From: Flintibacter faecis
Lineage (GTDB): Bacteria; Bacillota; Clostridia; Oscillospirales; Oscillospiraceae
Assembly (NCBI RefSeq): GCF_014287875.1
Contig: NZ_JACOPN010000001.1
Location: forward strand, 1-64,000
DNA length: 64,000 bases
Direction: 5' to 3'
The notes below the pieces were generated by a model. The model worked only from the letters and a program-made list of their open reading frames with translations. It ran no database searches and was not told the DNA's origin. Made by a program: the position numbers and the translations under genes. This document shows, piece by piece, positions 1 to 7,599 of the stretch (position 1 is the stretch's first letter; the number at the start of each line of letters is the position of its first letter).

Positions 1-1
1 T

Positions 2-175
2 TTCCTCAGCGAAGCCTTTCGCGGCAAGTATATAGCGGTCCGTGAATCCCATCTTCCGGGCCAGATCACCCTGCTTTTCCGGCAATTCCGAATCGGGCGT
101 ATTGACCTGGAAAAGCGGGTCTATACCATGAAGCGTATCTATCGTTTGGTAGATGACCCAAGAGAAAATGTGTAA
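2..175 (+). CDS. C-terminal fragment of an unidentified protein, cut by the window edge
   Basis: An open frame runs in from the window edge and ends at TAA 173-175. It encodes about 57 residues rich in Arg, Lys and hydrophobic residues, including the stretches LSEAFRGKYIAVRE and RVYTMKRIYRLVDD. It is the only convincing plus-strand reading frame in the first 19 kb. It ends right beside two short direct repeats, and the opposite-strand methyltransferase gene breaks off about 40 bases further on. I infer that this is the last gene of an insertion sequence, probably a transposase or its helper, but I do not recognise the family. Confidence 0.5.
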   Translation, partial: FLSEAFRGKYIAVRESHLPGQITLLFRQFRIGRIDLEKRVYTMKRIYRLVDDPRENV

Positions 176-396
176 ACCATGTGCTTGCACAATCTGTAAA
201 CCATGTTGCTCTTGACAGCATTCTCCCCCATACTGGAATACTTCTTGGCGGTGGACTTGTTCTTTTCAGCCTGGGTCCGTCCGCCGGAGGCATACGGGGG
301 ATCGGTGATGACCGCATCAAAGGTGCCTGGCGCAAAGCCGCTCAGCACCTTCAAGGCATCCCCTTGGATGATCTCCCACTTCTGGTTATCGCTCAT
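139..396 (-). pseudogene. DNA adenine/N4-cytosine methyltransferase, N-terminal fragment interrupted by an insertion
   Basis: It starts at ATG 396 behind AGGAGG with nine bases of spacing. The first 60 residues look like a phage- or element-type DNA methyltransferase: MSDNQKWEIIQGDALKVL, then the catalytic TDPPY motif at about 31-35 and ASGGRTQAEKNK. After residue 60 (about position 217) the frame changes character and runs through the TGTAAACCATGT repeats to a stop at 139. The SAM-binding and C-terminal parts of the usual protein of 200 residues or more are missing. The fragment is probably inactive and its remainder should lie on the far side of the inserted element, outside the window. Confidence 0.7.
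171..206. repeat. Two direct copies of TGTAAACCATGT, probable insertion-sequence terminus
   Basis: TGTAAACCATGT occurs at 171-182 and again at 195-206. The repeats overlap the stop codon of the preceding plus-strand frame and lie just before the point where methyltransferase homology stops (about 210-217). Repeated short motifs inside the terminus are typical of some insertion sequences, such as the IS21 family. The family assignment is a guess; the repeat itself is plain. Confidence 0.5.
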
Positions 397-649
397 GCGT
401 GTGATCCTCCTTCTTCTTGTTTTTTGTAGGGATATTGCCGGACAACTCCGTTTCCACATATTCGCTGATGATCCCCAGCGCTTCCTCGTAGCTGTGGCAG
501 TCTCCGCCCATAATTCGGTCTTGCATTTCTTTTGCCTCGGCTGTCATACCGTTTTGCCGCAGTGTCCGGCTTGCAAGACCGATGAGATTGAAAATATTGC
601 CGTTCTGCCCGACAAGGGGGCAGGACGGCTTTTTGCGTTCCTGTTCCAG
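386..649 (-). CDS. Small conserved element protein (87 aa) without an ATG, GTG or TTG start
   Basis: A minus-strand frame between the DUF4406-like gene and the methyltransferase reads as a compact acidic/basic protein with the core CPLVGQNGNIFNLIGLASR, followed by LRQNGMTAEAKEM and YEEALGIISEYVE. I recall similar short proteins from gut Firmicutes mobile elements. The frame is open upstream but has no ATG, GTG or TTG before the conserved part. The best start is CTG at 647-649, eight bases after GGAAGGAG and next to the TAA of the upstream gene, which suggests translational coupling. Its end overlaps the methyltransferase start by 11 bases. The function is unknown. Confidence 0.6.
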   Translation of the reverse strand: MEQERKKPSCPLVGQNGNIFNLIGLASRTLRQNGMTAEAKEMQDRIMGGDCHSYEEALGIISEYVETELSGNIPTKNKKKEDHTHER

Positions 650-651
650 CG

Positions 652-1422
652 TTATCGCTCCTTCCTGCCGGAACGCCTGGGCGGCGTCCGTCCAATGGTT
701 GTCTGATCCGTCATCACGGGGATGCCCAGCTCACCGGCTTTATAGATCTCCTGCCACATCCCATCCGTCCAGACCGGACCGTACACATTCATCTGCTGGC
801 AGGATTCCAGCAGGCGCAGTCCCATCGCCCTGGCTTTCTCGTCCTGGGCGGGATTGGTGGGATCTGCGACAGGCGGGAACAGCAGATGCGGACAGATGGG
901 GATATTCCCCTCCGCAAACACCTCCTGCGCTTTCTGCCGCGCAAACTCTACATTGTTTGTCACATCGCCCCGCAGCGGAGCACAGATATAGACCAGCTTG
1001 GGGCCGCTCCGTTCCAGCTCCGGCGTGCGCTCCCGGAATGCGGACAGATACTGACCGACGGCATCCCGCAGAGCGGCATAGTCCGCGGCAGTGGGGTGAT
1101 AGGCGTACCACTCCACTTTTCCGTAGTCATCCCACAGGTGGGGAATGACGCCGCTGCGGAAGTTCGGGTTGTTCGGCACCTGCTTTTTGCCCCAGACATC
1201 CTGAAAGCGCAGCAGCGTCCGTTCCACCACACCCTCCGTGCGGTTGAGCACCGTGAGGCGGATGGCGTCATATTGGCTGGAGATATGGGTAGAGAGAAAC
1301 TCCGCCCGCACACGCAGGTCCTTTCCGAGATCTCCCACGCACACACGCCCGGAAAATTGAGGCCGATCCACGAGATCGCTGTGATCAAACAGCTTTCGCA
1401 ATTCCTGCTCATATACGGTCAT
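652..1422 (-). CDS. DUF4406-like protein (nucleoside 2-deoxyribosyltransferase fold)
   Basis: 256 residues. Residues 1-130 are unassigned. From about residue 140 the sequence KLVYICAPLRGDVTNNVE, then ARQKAQEVFAEGNIPICPH and a central VYGPVWTDGMWQEI, match the small Rossmann-like deoxyribosyltransferase family DUF4406, common in phages and conjugative elements. Such proteins are thought to bind nucleotides or nucleosides, but this one's substrate is unknown. The last 15 or so residues are Arg-rich and may be poorly conserved. The start overlaps the stop of the upstream gene by four bases (ATGA), so it belongs to the element's long operon. Confidence 0.65.
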   Translation of the reverse strand: MTVYEQELRKLFDHSDLVDRPQFSGRVCVGDLGKDLRVRAEFLSTHISSQYDAIRLTVLNRTEGVVERTLLRFQDVWGKKQVPNNPNFRSGVIPHLWDDYGKVEWYAYHPTAADYAALRDAVGQYLSAFRERTPELERSGPKLVYICAPLRGDVTNNVEFARQKAQEVFAEGNIPICPHLLFPPVADPTNPAQDEKARAMGLRLLESCQQMNVYGPVWTDGMWQEIYKAGELGIPVMTDQTTIGRTPPRRSGRKER

Positions 1423-2042
1423 CGCTCCACACCTCGTTTCTTTAGCGTTTTTGTTTTCATGTGACTTACTTCTTTTTGCAGAGGTTTCAAGGTCTCACGC
1501 CCGATACCGCGGATCACGCTGCGGCTCTTGCCGCTCAGGACAAAGGTATCCCTTGTATCGTTGCGGACTTCCTCGCAGGGTAGGATCACGGCGGAGCCGG
1601 TGACGCGGACATCACCCTGTATCGTGCCATACACCTTGCAGTTGCCGGACAGGATGGGAGTCCCCATCGTATGGGGATCGTGAATGATCTGCGCGTTTCC
1701 GGAAGCCAGCGCTTTTCCGGTCATGGAGGCTCCGCGGAGATAGGCGTTGTCCTCGGCGCGGCTGTGACCGCTCATCACGCTGCCTTTGGAAATATAGGCT
1801 CTGTCACAGGCAATGGCATCGCCCCGCAGACAGGCATCCCGATCCACATAGGCGTCTCCCGCTGCGATAGCGTCATCGAAGATCCAGGCGCAGTCGGACG
1901 GGTCGGTTCCCAGATTGCTTTCACTCTCCACAAAGCCGCCCAGATCCCCCGCTTTCACCTGGTCGCCAACATCCCGCAGCGCACGGATGCGGCGGAGGAA
2001 GGGATATTCTTCGTGGGCAATGTCAGTGATCTCATATTTCAA
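1419..2042 (-). CDS. Left-handed beta-helix-like repeat protein of unknown function
   Basis: 207 residues. After an N-terminal segment (MKYEITDIAHEEYPFLRRI) the middle consists of short repeats of five to six residues rich in Gly, Ala, Asp and Ser, for example AGDAYVDRDACLRGDAIACD and RGASMTGKALASGNAQI. This is the pattern of parallel beta-helix or polymer-forming proteins. The C-terminus is basic (KPLQKEVSHMKTKTLKKRG). There are no membrane segments or catalytic motif. Similar proteins occur in prophages and conjugative elements without an assigned role. It is cotranscribed with the DUF4406-like gene. Confidence 0.5.
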   Translation of the reverse strand: MKYEITDIAHEEYPFLRRIRALRDVGDQVKAGDLGGFVESESNLGTDPSDCAWIFDDAIAAGDAYVDRDACLRGDAIACDRAYISKGSVMSGHSRAEDNAYLRGASMTGKALASGNAQIIHDPHTMGTPILSGNCKVYGTIQGDVRVTGSAVILPCEEVRNDTRDTFVLSGKSRSVIRGIGRETLKPLQKEVSHMKTKTLKKRGVER

Positions 2043-2068
2043 ATTGCTCGTTTTTATCAGCTCCTTCT

Positions 2069-2851
2069 TTATGCCGCGTTTTCAAAGAGAGACTTCTGGG
2101 CATCCTCCATGCGGAAACGGGCGTCGATATCTGAAAATGTTTCTGTGCGGTTGAATTTCTCAGACACCTTTCCCGGCAGGGCCTGCAGTTCCAGCATCCG
2201 TTCCCACAGCTCCGGGTGGTGATCATAGAGATGCCGAAGTTCTTTTCTCTTGGCGTTAGGGCAGAACCAGCATCCGCCCCGGTCGGTAAACGCATACACA
2301 GGAGAAAGCAGCCCCGCCTTATAGCAGAGCTGCTTCGCATCTTCCTCTGTAAACTTGTATTTTGCCAGCAAGGACACCTGATGGTTCTTCAACCGTGACA
2401 GCCGTTTTTGCTCATCGTAGGCGATGCCGATATACTGCACCGTGTCAGCAGGCAGGTTCTTTTGATACTGACAGATCGGTTTGATCTTGCAGTCGCGCTG
2501 GACATAACACTTTCCGCACAATGGGAAGGCTCGCAGCATCCCCTTCTTGGGTCCACGGGTGACTGTCCCTGTGAACAGATCTACATAGGTCTTCTCCGCG
2601 CGCAGGACACGCACTTCCACCCCCATCCGCTCCAGTTTGGGAATGGCAGTATGGTAGATAAAGTCTCTGTGTTCCGGTACCTCACCTGAAATGGTTTTAT
2701 CAAACATCACCTCGCAGTAGACGGCTTCGTCCAGCGGTTCCCCATACTCCAGCGCCAGCAAAATGGTGGCAAGACTGTCCTTACCAAAGCTGCAGCTGAC
2801 GATGTGTTTTAACGCTGCGATACTCCCGCCTCCTTCGCACGGCAGGCACAT
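2069..2851 (-). CDS. PAPS-reductase-fold ATP-pyrophosphatase-like protein
   Basis: About 260 residues. The pyrophosphate-loop motif SCSFGKDSLATILL lies near the N-terminus. Several Cys clusters follow (CGKCYVQRDC, GGCWFCPNAKR), suggesting a metal or Fe-S site. This is the phosphoadenosine-phosphosulfate-reductase-like fold, also used by DndC and other nucleotide-activating enzymes. It is too divergent to call a sulfate-assimilation enzyme and none of that pathway is nearby. The start is uncertain: ATG 2851 lies inside the metK frame (43-base overlap) and the conserved part begins about 10 residues later. Placement directly after metK suggests work on a DNA, RNA or metabolite modification, which is inference. 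Confidence 0.65.
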   Translation of the reverse strand: MCLPCEGGGSIAALKHIVSCSFGKDSLATILLALEYGEPLDEAVYCEVMFDKTISGEVPEHRDFIYHTAIPKLERMGVEVRVLRAEKTYVDLFTGTVTRGPKKGMLRAFPLCGKCYVQRDCKIKPICQYQKNLPADTVQYIGIAYDEQKRLSRLKNHQVSLLAKYKFTEEDAKQLCYKAGLLSPVYAFTDRGGCWFCPNAKRKELRHLYDHHPELWERMLELQALPGKVSEKFNRTETFSDIDARFRMEDAQKSLFENAA

Positions 2852-3966
2852 TCCAGTACCTCGGTCATGTCCGTCTGTTCCCAAGGCGCGTCATCGTGCG
2901 TGAAATGACCGTAATTGCAGAACCGGCGGAAGATGGGTCTGTCCAGTCCCAGCGTGCCGATCATGCCGTCCGGCGTCAGATTGAATACTACACGGACAGC
3001 CTGCTCCAGCACAGCATCGGAAAACTTGCCGGTGCCGTGGGCATCCACCTCCACCATGACCGGCTGCGCCTTGCCGATGGCATAGGCGAGGCTGACCGTG
3101 CAGCGCGCTGCCAGTCCTGCGGCAACGATGTTCTTGGCGATGTAGCGCGCCATATAGGCGCCGCTGCGATCCACCTTGGTTCCATCCTTGCCGGAGAGCG
3201 CACCGCCGCCGTGAGGCGCAAGACCGCCGTAGGTATCCACCATGAGTTTGCGGCCTGTGAGTCCGGTATCCGCTTCAAAGCCGCCCTCCACAAATCTGCC
3301 GGAAGGATTGATGAGGATCTCCGTATGCTCGTCCGGCGGCAGTTCCCGCAGGGCAGGACGAACGACATACTGCATCAGATCCCGACGCAGCTCATCCAGG
3401 TCGGCATCCGCTTTGTGCTGGCAGGAGAGAACGACCGCGGCAATGCGCTTGGGGCGACCACGCTCATATTCCACCGACACCTGGGACTTCCCGTCCGGGC
3501 ACAGGCCGGGCACGATCCCCAGCACACGCACATGAGTCAGGATCTTCGTCAGGCGGTGCGCCAGCATCACGGGCAGCGGCAGGCACGCAGGCGTTTCATC
3601 GCTGGCGTAGCCGTACACGATGCCCTGGTCGCCTGCTCCGGTCTCTGTGCCGCTATTGACTGCTCCGGCGATATCGGGGCTTTGCTCATGGGTGATGACC
3701 TCCACCTCATAGTCGCTGCCGCCATATCCGGCTTCCCGCACAGTGCGGCAGATGACGGCAGGGATGTCCGGGAGCCGCGCTGCGGTGATCTCACCTGCCG
3801 CGATGATCTTGCCCGCGGTCGCCATGACCTCACAGGCAACGCGGGCAGCGGCGTCCTGCGTAAGACAGGCATCCACCACCGCGTCCGCGATGGTGTCGCA
3901 GAGCTTGTCGGGATGTCCCTCGGTGACTGACTCAGCAGTCAAAATGCAGTTATCTTTCATATTCAT
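2809..3966 (-). CDS. metK: S-adenosylmethionine synthetase, mobile-element copy
   Basis: 385 residues, the usual MetK length. It makes S-adenosylmethionine from ATP and methionine in the cytoplasm. Visible signatures are TEGHPDKLCDTIADAVVD (ATP/Mg site), GAGDQGIVYGYA (the GAGDQG motif) and GGALSGKDGTKVDRSGAY (the P-loop-like GGGAFSGKD region). The sequence is divergent, and it sits in an accessory element among methyltransferase genes, so it is probably a second copy beside a chromosomal metK outside this window. It may raise the local SAM supply for the element's methyltransferases. Its start overlaps the end of the DUF3846 gene by 17 bases. Confidence 0.9.
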   Translation of the reverse strand: MNMKDNCILTAESVTEGHPDKLCDTIADAVVDACLTQDAAARVACEVMATAGKIIAAGEITAARLPDIPAVICRTVREAGYGGSDYEVEVITHEQSPDIAGAVNSGTETGAGDQGIVYGYASDETPACLPLPVMLAHRLTKILTHVRVLGIVPGLCPDGKSQVSVEYERGRPKRIAAVVLSCQHKADADLDELRRDLMQYVVRPALRELPPDEHTEILINPSGRFVEGGFEADTGLTGRKLMVDTYGGLAPHGGGALSGKDGTKVDRSGAYMARYIAKNIVAAGLAARCTVSLAYAIGKAQPVMVEVDAHGTGKFSDAVLEQAVRVVFNLTPDGMIGTLGLDRPIFRRFCNYGHFTHDDAPWEQTDMTEVLECACRAKEAGVSQR

Positions 3967-4339
3967 GTTTCTCCTTTTTCATCGGTTTCTTTTGTGCTTG
4001 CGGCTGTTTCGGAACAGAAAGGATCATTTCATGGCTGTATTTGTTCTTGTACTTTTCGATCTGCTGCTCCGTCAGGGATGTAAAATTCTCATCTCCAATT
4101 CCGACTACAAAAAAGGTGCCGCAGACAATGTCATACGGCACTCCGTGATCATCGGTCAGGGCGCGGTTCCACGGCAGGCCCAGCAGCTTGCCCTCGTCAT
4201 TGCAGACGAGCGCCACCGGGTCATCGAAGGGGTAGACTGCCTGAATGGTGCCGCCTACGAGCTCCTGCATGGATCGCAAGCTGCCGTCGATCTCCTGTAC
4301 AGTGGGCGTTTTCATCGGCTCCACGACGAGGATCTTCAT
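3950..4339 (-). CDS. DUF3846 domain protein
   Basis: 129 residues, soluble, with an N-terminal MKILVVEPMKTPTVQEID and the repeatedly seen element motif VGGTIQAVYPFDDPVALVCN followed by GKLLGLPWNRAL. These features match DUF3846, small proteins of phages and conjugative elements of unknown role. The C-terminus is a basic tail (QKKPMKKEKHEYER). A strong hairpin ends the upstream transcript unit, so this gene may be the first of a sub-operon with metK. No close AGGAGG precedes the ATG; the nearest lies about 20 bases upstream. Confidence 0.6.
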   Translation of the reverse strand: MKILVVEPMKTPTVQEIDGSLRSMQELVGGTIQAVYPFDDPVALVCNDEGKLLGLPWNRALTDDHGVPYDIVCGTFFVVGIGDENFTSLTEQQIEKYKNKYSHEMILSVPKQPQAQKKPMKKEKHEYER

Positions 4340-4369
4340 TTTTTCTTTGCTGATAGGACATCCTCCTTC

Positions 4370-4414
4370 CGAAAAGGAAACGGCAGCAACAGTTTCCGTC
4401 TGTCGCTGCCGTTT
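4370..4414 (-). terminator. Intrinsic terminator between the GGCT-like gene and the DUF3846 gene
   Basis: A 15-bp stem (4378-4392 paired with 4400-4414, one G-U pair) is followed on the minus strand by CCTTTTC. It lies inside the element's long run of genes and probably tunes expression of the metK part relative to the upstream part. Confidence 0.65.
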
Positions 4415-4421
4415 GTGTTCA

Positions 4422-4928
4422 TCATCTTTCTATATCTCGATGTTTCGTGCTTTTGGGTCGGTCGGGTCTCTCCATCGTTCCGGTGCATATTTCATCGATG
4501 GTCCTGTTCCACGCTTCCTCCAGCGACTCCACCGGCAGGCCGTTTGCTTCAAAACCTTGCTGAATTGCGCGGTAATAGCGTGGATACGGCAGTGCGGGCT
4601 GGCGGCACATCGGTTCCGCCATGATGTAAGCCATGACGGGAATTTTTGAGCCATCCGCAGTTTGTACCGTTACCGCTTCCTTGATATAGTGGCGGGGATA
4701 CCCCTCGTAGCGATCTAGCGACTGTTCACACGAAGGCGTGAGTTTCCACAGCAGACCGTGGACGACACAATCCTTCTTGGGTGCAACGGTAGCAAAGCCG
4801 CTGCCGCGGAACTGCAATTCGTAGTTTTGCAGCGTCACCGGCCCAACGAGCAGGGCGTCTGGACAGCGATGCTTCATCTGTTCTAAATTGATATTGCTGC
4901 CGTAGGCGAAATACAGAGTTTCTTCCAT
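4422..4928 (-). CDS. Gamma-glutamylcyclotransferase-like (AIG2/GGCT family) protein
   Basis: 168 residues from ATG 4928, one base after the stop of the upstream gene. The N-terminal LYFAYGSNINLEQM is the GGCT nucleotide/substrate loop, and the family's catalytic glutamate fits the LDRYEGYPRHYI segment. The family releases 5-oxoproline from gamma-glutamyl amines or breaks related isopeptide-type bonds. It lies two genes from an amidoligase, and the amidoligase-cyclotransferase pairing is a recognised theme in comparative genomics of peptide-bond-forming systems. I infer that it removes or remodels what the ligase makes. It ends at a terminator. Confidence 0.8.
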   Translation of the reverse strand: MEETLYFAYGSNINLEQMKHRCPDALLVGPVTLQNYELQFRGSGFATVAPKKDCVVHGLLWKLTPSCEQSLDRYEGYPRHYIKEAVTVQTADGSKIPVMAYIMAEPMCRQPALPYPRYYRAIQQGFEANGLPVESLEEAWNRTIDEICTGTMERPDRPKSTKHRDIER

Positions 4929-4929
4929 C

Positions 4930-5187
4930 TTAGTCCTCCAGCAGTCTGAGTCCGCCGATCCTGTCCAGATGGCGGAACATGGCCTGCGCCTGCGTTTCCA
5001 CATCGCCATCCGGCAGCGGGCAGTCCATTCCTGTGGTGCGGATCACATTGCTCTGTAAAAACCAAATATAGCTCTCAATATCAGGGAACTCTGTGGGGTC
5101 GAAGGTCTGATTCCGCAGGCGGCCCATGATCTCTGTGGCCGTTCCCTCATAGACGGTTTCTTCGATTTGTATCTTCAATGGCTTCAC
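4930..5187 (-). CDS. Unknown 85-aa protein between the amidoligase and GGCT genes
   Basis: An acidic soluble protein with no recognised domain. Landmarks are VYEGTATEIMGRLRNQTF and the C-terminal MFRHLDRIGGLRLLED. Its ATG overlaps the amidoligase stop by four bases (ATGA), and its own stop lies one base before the GGCT-like start, so the three are translated as a tight set. It could be an accessory protein or a substrate of the ligase. Neither role can be read from the sequence. Confidence 0.6.
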   Translation of the reverse strand: MKPLKIQIEETVYEGTATEIMGRLRNQTFDPTEFPDIESYIWFLQSNVIRTTGMDCPLPDGDVETQAQAMFRHLDRIGGLRLLED

Positions 5188-6146
5188 CTCTCCATTTCTC
5201 TGGATTTTTTCTTCTTTTTATTGGCTTCATAAGTATCCTTGTCATAGCGCCATGCCCGATCACCCTCCAAATTGGCCAGCAGATGATTGCGGGTATTCTT
5301 GAACTCGTCACCGTTGAGTCCCAGCCGCACCAGCCAGACGCGGAAGGTAAACAGTTCGTTGTCGCTATGGGTTTTCCGCATAACGGTGCTGCGCTGGCTA
5401 ATGGCTTGAGCAGACATGGCAAGGCATAAATTCACATAGGCCGCGACCTTTCCGGCATGGAGCGTCGAGTTGAAACAACGCCACTCAACGGTTCCTCTAT
5501 AAAACACAGAATGCAGATTCAGGGCATAATAGCGGGTCCAGTTATAGTGGTCTGCGCTGCCGTTATCCCCCTCATACCAGATATTCTCCAACTGCGTCAG
5601 ATCCCTTGTCTCATCCGACGAGAGCCTGCGTGCCTGCTTCAGCATGGGTTCCCGCACCTTCTGACACCAGCGGGACGCCCGGCTTTCATTGACCTGCAGC
5701 GCTTTGAACAGGATATCCTCCTTGGAGTACATGATGCCGATGAGGTTTTTCAGGCTCTGCCGGTTATGATTGGCTGCGTCCACATGGACATGGATGCCGC
5801 AGGAGCTGTTGGCCTTGGCTCCTGCGTGGCGTACCTGCCGGACACATTCCTGCAGCTTGGGCAGTTCCGCGTAGGTGAGTTTTGGGGTTACCATCTCCAC
5901 ACAGTATCTGCGGTCGCCCGTTGCACGATAGCCGCTGCCGATCTTCTGCTCCCCGTGGATGCTGGAGTCACTCATGACCGTCCACTCTTTGCCGTCCCGA
6001 TCCGTCACACACCATTTATCGTAAGCGCCGCCCACATAGCGGGCGTCCGTTGCAAAATACGCGGCCAGCGCTGTTGCCGCCTGCTCACGAGTGATGCCGG
6101 TCATCTCTACTTCAACGCCGAAGTATTGATCCTTCATTCCGATCAT
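5184..6146 (-). CDS. Amidoligase (COOH-NH2 ligase, glutamine-synthetase-like fold)
   Basis: 320 residues. The signatures of the amidoligase family are present: YFGVEVEMTG near the N-terminus (acidic metal-binding strand), SSCGIHVHVDAANHN near the middle (the GxHxH element) and RGTVEWRCFNSTLHAGK (the E-x-R strand). These enzymes use ATP to join a carboxylate to an amine, giving peptide-like or isopeptide bonds on proteins or small molecules. The C-terminus is Lys-rich. The ATG overlaps the cytosine methyltransferase stop by four bases, and the 85-aa and GGCT-like genes follow with overlaps. The substrate is unknown. Confidence 0.8.
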   Translation of the reverse strand: MIGMKDQYFGVEVEMTGITREQAATALAAYFATDARYVGGAYDKWCVTDRDGKEWTVMSDSSIHGEQKIGSGYRATGDRRYCVEMVTPKLTYAELPKLQECVRQVRHAGAKANSSCGIHVHVDAANHNRQSLKNLIGIMYSKEDILFKALQVNESRASRWCQKVREPMLKQARRLSSDETRDLTQLENIWYEGDNGSADHYNWTRYYALNLHSVFYRGTVEWRCFNSTLHAGKVAAYVNLCLAMSAQAISQRSTVMRKTHSDNELFTFRVWLVRLGLNGDEFKNTRNHLLANLEGDRAWRYDKDTYEANKKKKKSREMER

Positions 6147-7288
6147 GCTGCGGCCCCCGCTTTCAATTCCTCGTCCACTGCCTGGATACGCTTGGCAATC
6201 GCCTCAATTACATTGACGGTGACACTGTTGCCCGCCTGCTTATAGGCCTGGGCATCGGACTGGATGGCGAGGATGCGGTCGATCTGCCATTCCTCAAATC
6301 CCTGGAGCCGCAGGCATTCGCGTGGCATGAGACGGCGGATGCGCCCACCGTTTTCCACGATCCCTTGGATACAGCTGGTTTCCAATGTATGGGCGATATC
6401 ACGCCCAACGCGCCCGCGGCGGGTGTTGCTGCCCGCGTAGCCCAAGTCCACCGTATCGCCGGGGAGCGCTTCCTTATAGCCTTTCTTGGTCGCTTCCTTG
6501 ATGAGCAGGATGCCGGAGCGTTCCGCCCGATGATTGGAGAGAGTTGTCTGCCCATACCGGGCAGTGAGGCAGCGGGCGTTATCCGTCCGTGCGGGGATTC
6601 CCGCGCACAAATCCACAAACGGCTCTTTGGGTGGGATGATATACAGTCCGGTCCGCCCGCCCATGCCGCCTGCACTGGCAGTCTGGGTGCAGGCTACTCC
6701 GTCTGCGCCATAGACACGGGAGCCTTGCGGCCCTCCGAGGACTTGTACAAGAGCTTTTCCACCTGTGCCGAAGACAGGTAATATTTTTCCGGCGCATCGG
6801 GGATCAAGATAGCCGATAAGGAACACCCTTCGTCTTGATTGCGGGACTCCAAAACATTTGCTGTTAAGCACAGTCCATTCGACATGATACCCCAGGTCAT
6901 CCAGTGCGGAGAGGATGACCGAAAAGGTTTTCCCTTTGTCGTGCGATAAAAGGCCGGGAACATTTTCAAGCAGCAGATACGCAGGTCGTTTGGCTTGAGC
7001 CAGTCGGGCGATCTCAAAGAAGAGAGTGCCTCTGGCGTCGGCAAAGCCCCGTCTGCGGCCAGCCTGAGAAAATGCCTGGCAAGGGAATCCTCCGCAGATG
7101 AGGTCGAAGTCCGGCAGGTCTGCGGGATCGAGTTTGGTTGCATCAGGATAGTATCGTTCCTCCTTTCCCGGTTCGTAGATCGCTTGGTAACTGGCATTGG
7201 CGTGCTTGTCGATCTCGCAGTGTCCAACACACTGGAAACCGCCCGCGCGGGTCAATCCGGATCGGAAGCCGCCAATGCCGGCGAACAT
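6143..7288 (-). CDS. DNA (cytosine-5)-methyltransferase
   Basis: 381 residues from ATG 7288, but family alignment in memory suggests a few more N-terminal residues, with CTG at 7304-7306 as a possible start. Motif I is FAGIGGFRSGL, motif IV is GGFPCQAFSQAGRRRG with the catalytic Cys, motif VI is LENVPGLLSH, motif VIII is QSRRRVFLIGY and motif X is QAGNSVTVNV. The target-recognition region lies at about residues 190-300. It transfers a methyl group from SAM to cytosine in DNA. No restriction endonuclease is adjacent, so it looks like an orphan methyltransferase, perhaps protecting the element from host restriction. Confidence 0.92.
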   Translation of the reverse strand: MFAGIGGFRSGLTRAGGFQCVGHCEIDKHANASYQAIYEPGKEERYYPDATKLDPADLPDFDLICGGFPCQAFSQAGRRRGFADARGTLFFEIARLAQAKRPAYLLLENVPGLLSHDKGKTFSVILSALDDLGYHVEWTVLNSKCFGVPQSRRRVFLIGYLDPRCAGKILPVFGTGGKALVQVLGGPQGSRVYGADGVACTQTASAGGMGGRTGLYIIPPKEPFVDLCAGIPARTDNARCLTARYGQTTLSNHRAERSGILLIKEATKKGYKEALPGDTVDLGYAGSNTRRGRVGRDIAHTLETSCIQGIVENGGRIRRLMPRECLRLQGFEEWQIDRILAIQSDAQAYKQAGNSVTVNVIEAIAKRIQAVDEELKAGAAA

Positions 7289-7302
7289 ATCAAAGTATCG
7301 GA

Positions 7303-7599
7303 TCAGGTCGTATCATCTCCTTCCTGCAGCGACGCAAGAAAGCCGAGGACATCGTCATCGACATCCCCGGCCTGCGGCGCTGCTTGTGCGATTTGGATCT
7401 GGCTGCCCTGCAATTCCTGACGGATGACCTGCCGCACAGCCTCCAGCAGTTCCCGCTGCTCTCTGTGTTCGCAGATCATGCGGCACACAGCGGCGGAACG
7501 CTGCCCGGCGGGGATATCCATCAGCTTTTTCCATGCCCTTTGTTGGACAGGGGAGGTCATAGAGAAGGACAGATTCAGCCGTTTTTTGTTACTGCTCAT
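7303..7599 (-). CDS. ParR-like partner of the ParM-like gene
   Basis: 98 residues with a basic N-terminus (MSSNKKRLNLSFSM), a central helical part and an acidic C-terminus (GDVDDDVLGFLASLQEGDD). Its size, charge distribution and position immediately after an actin-like ATPase gene (11-base overlap) fit the centromere-binding adaptor of type II partition systems, which joins DNA to the filament tip. Sequence similarity in this family is weak, so the role rests mainly on context. Confidence 0.5.
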   Translation of the reverse strand: MSSNKKRLNLSFSMTSPVQQRAWKKLMDIPAGQRSAAVCRMICEHREQRELLEAVRQVIRQELQGSQIQIAQAAPQAGDVDDDVLGFLASLQEGDDTT

